Below are positions 59,803 to 64,000 of a stretch of 64,000 nt of DNA, in pieces. Source of the stretch: CAJCIW01 sp963833965. GTDB lineage: Bacteria; Chlamydiota; Chlamydiia; Chlamydiales; Rhabdochlamydiaceae. The notes beneath the pieces are model-generated. The model was not told where the DNA came from. It saw only the letters and a program-made list of their open reading frames with translations, and did no database searches. Location of the stretch: contig CAWHZZ010000001.1 in assembly GCA_963833965.1 (NCBI GenBank), forward strand, positions 992,001 through 1,056,000, written 5' to 3'. Made by a program: the position numbers and the translations under genes. Numbering within the stretch: position 1 is the stretch's first letter; each line of letters opens with the position of its first letter.

Positions 59803-61194
59803 GTGAGCGTACTAGACATTTTAAAGCCTCCCCCTACCGCTCCGGAGATCCAGGATTCTGAAACTGTCAAGGAGCGTTACAAATATTGGCGATGGCGCAT
59901 TTTTTACGGAATGTATGTCGGCTACGTTTTCTATTACTTCACGCGAAAAAGCTTTACCTTTGCGATGCCCGTTTTGATGGAAGATTTGGGACTCAAAATC
60001 AGCGACCTCGGGATTTTGAGCAGCATTCTCGCCATGACTTATGGATTGAGCAAATTCTTGAGCGGGATTCTCGCCGACAGATCAAATCCTCGCTATTTCA
60101 TGGGAATCGGTCTGATCTTGACCGGCGTTTTCAACATCTTGTTCGGAATGTCCTCCTCCCTTATTTTCTTCGCCATTTTTTGGGGATTTAACGGTCTATT
60201 CCAAGGATGGGGATGGCCGCCTTGCGCTAGGCTTCTCACGCATTGGTACTCCCAAAAAGAGCGGGGGACCTGGTGGGGCCTGTGCAGCAGTTCCCATAGC
60301 GTCGGTGGGGCGCTGATCCCGCTTGTCGCCGCGTTTTGTGCTCAACTCTGGGGATGGCGTTATGCCATGTACCTACCGGGCGTGATGTGCATAGGTGTCG
60401 GCCTGTTTTTGATGAACCGGCTTCGCGACACCCCGCAGTCCCTTGGCTTGCCTTCGATTGAAAAATTCAAAAACGATTACCCCAACGCAAAAAAGGATGA
60501 AGATAAAGAAATTTCCGTCAAGGAGCTCCTTTTCCAACATGTCTTGAGCAATAAATACATCTGGATATTGGCTGTCTCTTATTTCTTCGTTTATATTATC
60601 CGGCAGGCCATCAACGATTTTGGCGCCTTATTTTTAATTAAGGCGAAGGGCTATTCCATGATGGCCGCCAATGGGAGTGTTTTTTGGTTTGAGATCGGCG
60701 GGATCCTCGGGAGTTTGGCCGCAGGATGGGCCTCGGATAAAATCTTCAAGGGCAGGCGTGGGCCGATCAACGTGATTTTCAGTGTCGCCGTGATCGGTGC
60801 CATCGCTGCTTTCTATCTCGTCCCGGAAAACATGAAGATCTGGGATTACACCCTCATGTTCACGATCGGCTTTTTAATCTTTGGCCCCCAAATGCTCATT
60901 GGGATTGCCGCCGTGGAGCTATCCCATAAAAAGGCAGCGGCGACATCCAATGGTTTCGTCGGCTGGATCGCCTATCTGGGCGCGGCAACAGCGGGCTACC
61001 CAATCAGCAAGATCGCCGAGGTCTGGGGCTGGTACGGGTTCTTCGTCGCTTTGGGCATTTGCGGCGCGGTTTCTGTGCTGTTGTTGCTGCCTTTGTGGAA
61101 GATCAAAAGCAACCCAAAATTCACCGGAGAACAGTCCCAATCGCCTTCTTTGCAGCTGGCCGGTGCAGGGGCTGACGTTTCAAAAAAAGATTAG
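59803..61194 (+). CDS. uhpC: Hexose-phosphate:phosphate antiporter (UhpC/organophosphate transporter family)
   Basis: MFS antiporter taking glucose-6-phosphate from the host in exchange for phosphate. 463 residues with 12 spans. Typical organophosphate:phosphate antiporter features: YWRWRIFYGMYVGYVFYYFTRKSF near residue 28, GLSKFLSGILADRSNPRYFMG near 80, and GLFQGWGWPPCARLLTHWYS near 135. The start is GTG 59803 with AGAGGAG at the right distance. It feeds the glycolytic enzymes such as Pgk. In C. trachomatis uhpC adjoins hisS, as I recall; here it has moved about 14 kb away. A terminator follows. Confidence 0.93.
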   Translation: MSVLDILKPPPTAPEIQDSETVKERYKYWRWRIFYGMYVGYVFYYFTRKSFTFAMPVLMEDLGLKISDLGILSSILAMTYGLSKFLSGILADRSNPRYFMGIGLILTGVFNILFGMSSSLIFFAIFWGFNGLFQGWGWPPCARLLTHWYSQKERGTWWGLCSSSHSVGGALIPLVAAFCAQLWGWRYAMYLPGVMCIGVGLFLMNRLRDTPQSLGLPSIEKFKNDYPNAKKDEDKEISVKELLFQHVLSNKYIWILAVSYFFVYIIRQAINDFGALFLIKAKGYSMMAANGSVFWFEIGGILGSLAAGWASDKIFKGRRGPINVIFSVAVIGAIAAFYLVPENMKIWDYTLMFTIGFLIFGPQMLIGIAAVELSHKKAAATSNGFVGWIAYLGAATAGYPISKIAEVWGWYGFFVALGICGAVSVLLLLPLWKIKSNPKFTGEQSQSPSLQLAGAGADVSKKD

Positions 61195-61203
61195 CAATTT
61201 TAC

Positions 61204-61231
61204 CTAAGCCCCTAAAGTATCAGGGGCTTAG
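61204..61231. terminator. Terminator behind uhpC
   Basis: CTAAGCCCCT (61204-61213) pairs exactly with 61222-61231 around an 8-nt loop. Weaker complementarity extends outward to TTAGCAATTT at the uhpC stop and to AATTGCTGA near 61250, so it is the core of another longer palindrome. Confidence 0.65.
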
Positions 61232-61349
61232 TAATTAATTAAAAATTAAATTGCTGATTTTTAAGTGTTTTTTCGCGATTAATAAATAATTGATTTTAAA
61301 TGAATTTATTATTAAAATAGTCTCATAACTTTTTAATAATAGGTTTATT

Positions 61350-63443
61350 ATGTCGTTTGACTTTGATTCTCTCCCTTATGAAATTCGCGATAAGATTATT
61401 CATCATTATTTGCCTGGAAGCGGCGATAGCAATAAGTGGAGAATCATATTCCCCGACGCAATCACGGGTGAGATCCTCGCTAACTACATTAAGACGCAAT
61501 TGAATTTGCTTTCTCAATTGTGCGCGAATTCATCCTCTGAATTGTGCCAATTTATCCGCCCTCTTGTCGCAGTTAAGACCAATTCTTATCCCGAGAGGCT
61601 AAAGATATTTCAAACAATTGTTGGCATGATGAAAGCATTTGGAGTTCAAGCGGAAAACAGAGTTCATACTTGCCAAGAAATCGCTTTCATTGCGCAATCG
61701 ATAGAGGACACATCATTAATGACCATTTGGCCAAATGTCGTCCAGCAAATACAGGCGATCGATCCTACCATCGCGCTGAATGCCAATCTAACGGCGCCGC
61801 AAATTAGAACATGCCTGGCGCAAAATGAAGAGGCATTGCGAAACCTCCAAATCCCCGTTCTGGATCTTTCCGGACAGAACCTTTTCGCTCTGCCCAAAGA
61901 GATTAAATATTTAAAAGGCATACAGAACTTGAACCTTTCCAACAACCACCTTCATAGCCTTCCCTCCGAAATAGAATTGATCTCTAGATTGGATACATTA
62001 GACCTGGGCAAAAATGAGTTCACCTCATTGCCGCCTTCCGTAGAAAACATGACAACTCTTCTCTCTCTGGATTTAGAGCTCAATCGACTCAAGACGTTGC
62101 CGGCCGGAATTAGCAAGCTGGTCAATCTGCAATTGTTGGATGTAAGCTGCAACCAGCTGGAATCTGTGCCGCCTGAGCTTTGCACTATAAATAGCTTGCA
62201 ATCCTTAGATTTAAGCAACAACAGTCTCGACTCCTTGGACGATGCGTTTGGCCAAACTCAAATGGGCAACTTGGTCTTATTGGATTTAGGTGATAATGAA
62301 ATCGAAACGCTACCCAATGGGTTTGGCTCTAATTTTCCCGCTCTTGAAACTTTGCATTTAGAGAGCAATAATCTCAAATCGCTTCCGTTTTCGATCGGAG
62401 ATCTCGGCCAACTTCGACATCTCGATTTATGCTCGAATGAACTTGTAACTGTGCCCCGCGCCATTGCCAACCTGGGTGTATTGGTCGTTCTCAATCTTTC
62501 TAGCAATAAGATCCTCGCATTGCCAAACAGTGATTTGGCTGATAACATTGTTTTTGGAAACTTGATCCACCTTGAGCAATTGTTGTTAAATTCCAATCAG
62601 CTGCACTCTCTTCCCCAATGGATTGGCGACCTTGGCGCGCTTCAAACGTTGAACGTGAATGAGAATTTATTGACAACTTTGCCCGACTCGATTGGGAACT
62701 TAAATCATCTGACCCATTTGGAGGTCATGAGCAATAAGCTTATATCGCTGCCGACGACAATTGGCGGTCTTGGTGCATTAGTCGGTTTGAATGCCAGAAT
62801 GAACAGGCTAAAGACCCTCCCTTCTCAGATTGGAGACCTTCAAAACCTGGCAGCGTTGGACATCTCGGCAAATCAGATCGGACAATTGCCCAATACGATT
62901 GGCAATCTGACAAGTTTAGTGCAGTTCTACTTACACTCTAATCAATTGACCGCACTGCCCCCGCAGATTTCTCAATTGGGCCATCTTATCGTTTTCAATT
63001 TGGAAAACAACCCGTTTCTATTTGTTCCTCAAGAAATTTTCCAATCTGGCAATCCGGTCTTTCAAAATAATTCTGTTTTACGCGTTTACCAATCGGAATT
63101 GACATGCCGGCCTGTTTCTTCTTTTGGGAAACTATATCAATCGATCCTTCTTAGAAAAGACCCCGAGATCTTAAAATTGCTATTTAATGAGCTTGATTCC
63201 AAAGATAAGAAGTTCATTTGTGAATCTCTCTTAGTTTACATCGGAAGAGCATCGATCGAAACTCAGTGGGCGCTTGAGCATGTTTTTGATGAGATAAAGA
63301 TTTTTTCTCTTGCGGTTAGGAAGGCAATATCTATAAAATTATTGCGTAATTTTTCAGAAGCTTTCCATACCATTCAAACGCTCGCCAATGATAACTTAGT
63401 TCTCATCGCCGATGAAATGGCGCGGTTAGAACAACAAGGATAA
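61350..63443 (+). CDS. Leucine-rich-repeat protein, putative eukaryote-like effector
   Basis: 697 residues. The N-terminus LPYEIRDKIIHHYL (about 8-21) resembles the start of an F-box, but the LVCKxW part is absent. Residues about 167-565 contain 17 leucine-rich repeats of mostly 23 residues with the pattern L-xx-L-xx-N-x-L-xx-LP-xx-I-xx-L, the type seen in bacterial effectors and ROCO proteins. The C-terminal 130 residues are helical and unrecognised (SILLRKDPEILKLLFNELDSKDKKFICESLL). No signal peptide. A host-cell target is likely by analogy only. An AGG precedes ATG 61350. The next gene starts 7 bp after the stop. Confidence 0.85.
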   Translation: MSFDFDSLPYEIRDKIIHHYLPGSGDSNKWRIIFPDAITGEILANYIKTQLNLLSQLCANSSSELCQFIRPLVAVKTNSYPERLKIFQTIVGMMKAFGVQAENRVHTCQEIAFIAQSIEDTSLMTIWPNVVQQIQAIDPTIALNANLTAPQIRTCLAQNEEALRNLQIPVLDLSGQNLFALPKEIKYLKGIQNLNLSNNHLHSLPSEIELISRLDTLDLGKNEFTSLPPSVENMTTLLSLDLELNRLKTLPAGISKLVNLQLLDVSCNQLESVPPELCTINSLQSLDLSNNSLDSLDDAFGQTQMGNLVLLDLGDNEIETLPNGFGSNFPALETLHLESNNLKSLPFSIGDLGQLRHLDLCSNELVTVPRAIANLGVLVVLNLSSNKILALPNSDLADNIVFGNLIHLEQLLLNSNQLHSLPQWIGDLGALQTLNVNENLLTTLPDSIGNLNHLTHLEVMSNKLISLPTTIGGLGALVGLNARMNRLKTLPSQIGDLQNLAALDISANQIGQLPNTIGNLTSLVQFYLHSNQLTALPPQISQLGHLIVFNLENNPFLFVPQEIFQSGNPVFQNNSVLRVYQSELTCRPVSSFGKLYQSILLRKDPEILKLLFNELDSKDKKFICESLLVYIGRASIETQWALEHVFDEIKIFSLAVRKAISIKLLRNFSEAFHTIQTLANDNLVLIADEMARLEQQG

Positions 63444-63449
63444 ATTTTT

Positions 63450-64000
63450 ATGGCTTCAGGTATTAAGTACCATATCCATCAAATCGGGTGCAATCAAACG
63501 CGCTTTTTCATGGCGTGCAACGATATCGCAACCCGCGTCGAAAAAGGAAAATTTGAGAAGACTGAGGTCAAAGAAGCTTACGCTAAAGTGACAAACGCTT
63601 TTTATGAGGTGTTGAGCAACATTGATTCGGTGAAGCCATTCCTCATCGATGGCGATGTCCTGAAAGAGGGTGCCGAAGAGCAATTTTTAACACTGACGAG
63701 TATTGACAAACAGGCGCGCGCCAGTTTTAACAAAGCGATGGCCTCATTGCGCGGTTTGGATGCTACCTTGCCCGTCGCAACAGATGAAAAATCAGCGTCC
63801 TATGTCCACGTTTATTACGACGGGCCTGGCGATATGTTCATACGCGGGGAAGGCGCCCATGTTCGGATGCCGCCTCAAAACTCCAGCTCACTTTCTCAGC
63901 GCATGGATTTTGGTGAAACAAAACAACTCTCTTGGCAAGAAGGCGTACCGATGAGGAGAGAGGCCAATCATTTGTGGAAAGCAGCGCTTGTGGCCGATGA
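63450..64000 (+). CDS. Unknown protein, truncated by the window end
   Basis: ATG 63450 opens a frame that stays open to the edge, at least 183 residues. Six bases separate it from the LRR gene, so co-transcription is likely. The first 110 residues are helical (FEKTEVKEAYAKVTNAFYEVL). Around residues 118-175 the run YVHVYYDGPGDMFIRGEGA, then LSWQEGVPMRREANHLWKAAL, looks like an Ig-like fold with the 'IRG-G...LSW..G.PM...LW' pattern I associate with carbohydrate-binding-like modules; this is a guess. The rest lies outside the window. Confidence 0.7.
   Translation, partial: MASGIKYHIHQIGCNQTRFFMACNDIATRVEKGKFEKTEVKEAYAKVTNAFYEVLSNIDSVKPFLIDGDVLKEGAEEQFLTLTSIDKQARASFNKAMASLRGLDATLPVATDEKSASYVHVYYDGPGDMFIRGEGAHVRMPPQNSSSLSQRMDFGETKQLSWQEGVPMRREANHLWKAALVAD

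Noticed and set aside
61350..61420. Full F-box at the N-terminus of the LRR protein
   Set aside because: Only the LPYEIRDKII start fits; the second half of the F-box consensus is missing, so it is described as F-box-like at most.

Overview
The window comes from a member of the Chlamydiota, most likely one of the amoeba-associated 'environmental' chlamydiae (Parachlamydiales grade) and not a Chlamydiaceae species. The markers are an ADP/ATP translocase of the NTT family, a hexose-phosphate antiporter (UhpC type), two copies of the chlamydial regulator EUO, a fused SecDF, a Mip-type isomerase, a tail-specific protease beside gltX, and a DUF2709-type protein. Gene order I recall from Chlamydia trachomatis recurs here: tsp-gltX-euo-recJ-secDF; uppS-cdsA-cmk-plsC; hisS-aspS-mip-trxA; dnaQ-tsaE next to the DUF2709 gene. 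Eukaryote-like effectors (F-box, LRR) and an RHS protein are typical of protist-associated relatives.

Layout. 1-5.1 kb: truncated S49 protease, MscS channel, pgsA-dedA, a MauE-like membrane protein, ADP/ATP translocase. 5.2-9.0 kb: a minus-strand run DUF2709-tsaE-engB-dnaQ-pgk with overlapping or abutting genes. 9.0-12.3 kb: a 190-bp palindrome, leucine dehydrogenase, argS, and a perfect 30-bp inverted repeat. 12.3-22.4 kb: an accessory island with a small M50-like protease, two tandem secreted paralogues of unknown function, and an RHS protein ending in a chlamydial DUF687-like domain, followed by two secreted paralogues that could be immunity proteins and a membrane protein. 22.3-28.4 kb: epmB/kamA, murA, an ATP-grasp gene broken by a frameshift, ddl, a CysJ-like reductase with a frameshift near its start, and a tiny lipoprotein. 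28.3-41.4 kb: gltX, tsp, two euo genes, rlmD-recJ-secDF. 41.4-44.3 kb: two tandem F-box effector genes with duplicated AT-rich leaders. 44.4-50.6 kb: hisS, aspS, mip and a transporter fused to a binding protein. 50.6-54.5 kb: trxA, metNIQ, tRNA-Leu(CAG), thiN. 54.5-59.7 kb: purA-uppS-cdsA-cmk/plsC and an unknown gene. 59.8-64 kb: uhpC, an LRR effector and a truncated downstream gene.

How the genes work together. Host dependence shows in importers for ATP, hexose phosphate, methionine and probably an amino or organic acid. Core cell-envelope functions (MurA, Ddl, UppS, CdsA, PgsA, PlsC) are retained. Translation genes (argS, gltX, hisS, aspS, rlmD, engB, tsaE) are scattered. EUO is the developmental repressor of the chlamydial cycle, and here it is duplicated in tandem.

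The most unusual signals are the RHS/DUF687 locus, the secreted tandem paralogues with kinase-like motif order, two gene fusions (Cmk-PlsC and symporter-binding protein), and a recurring class of 80-190 bp imperfect palindromes that fill whole intergenic gaps, sometimes from stop codon to stop codon. No rRNA, CRISPR array or intact insertion sequence was seen.
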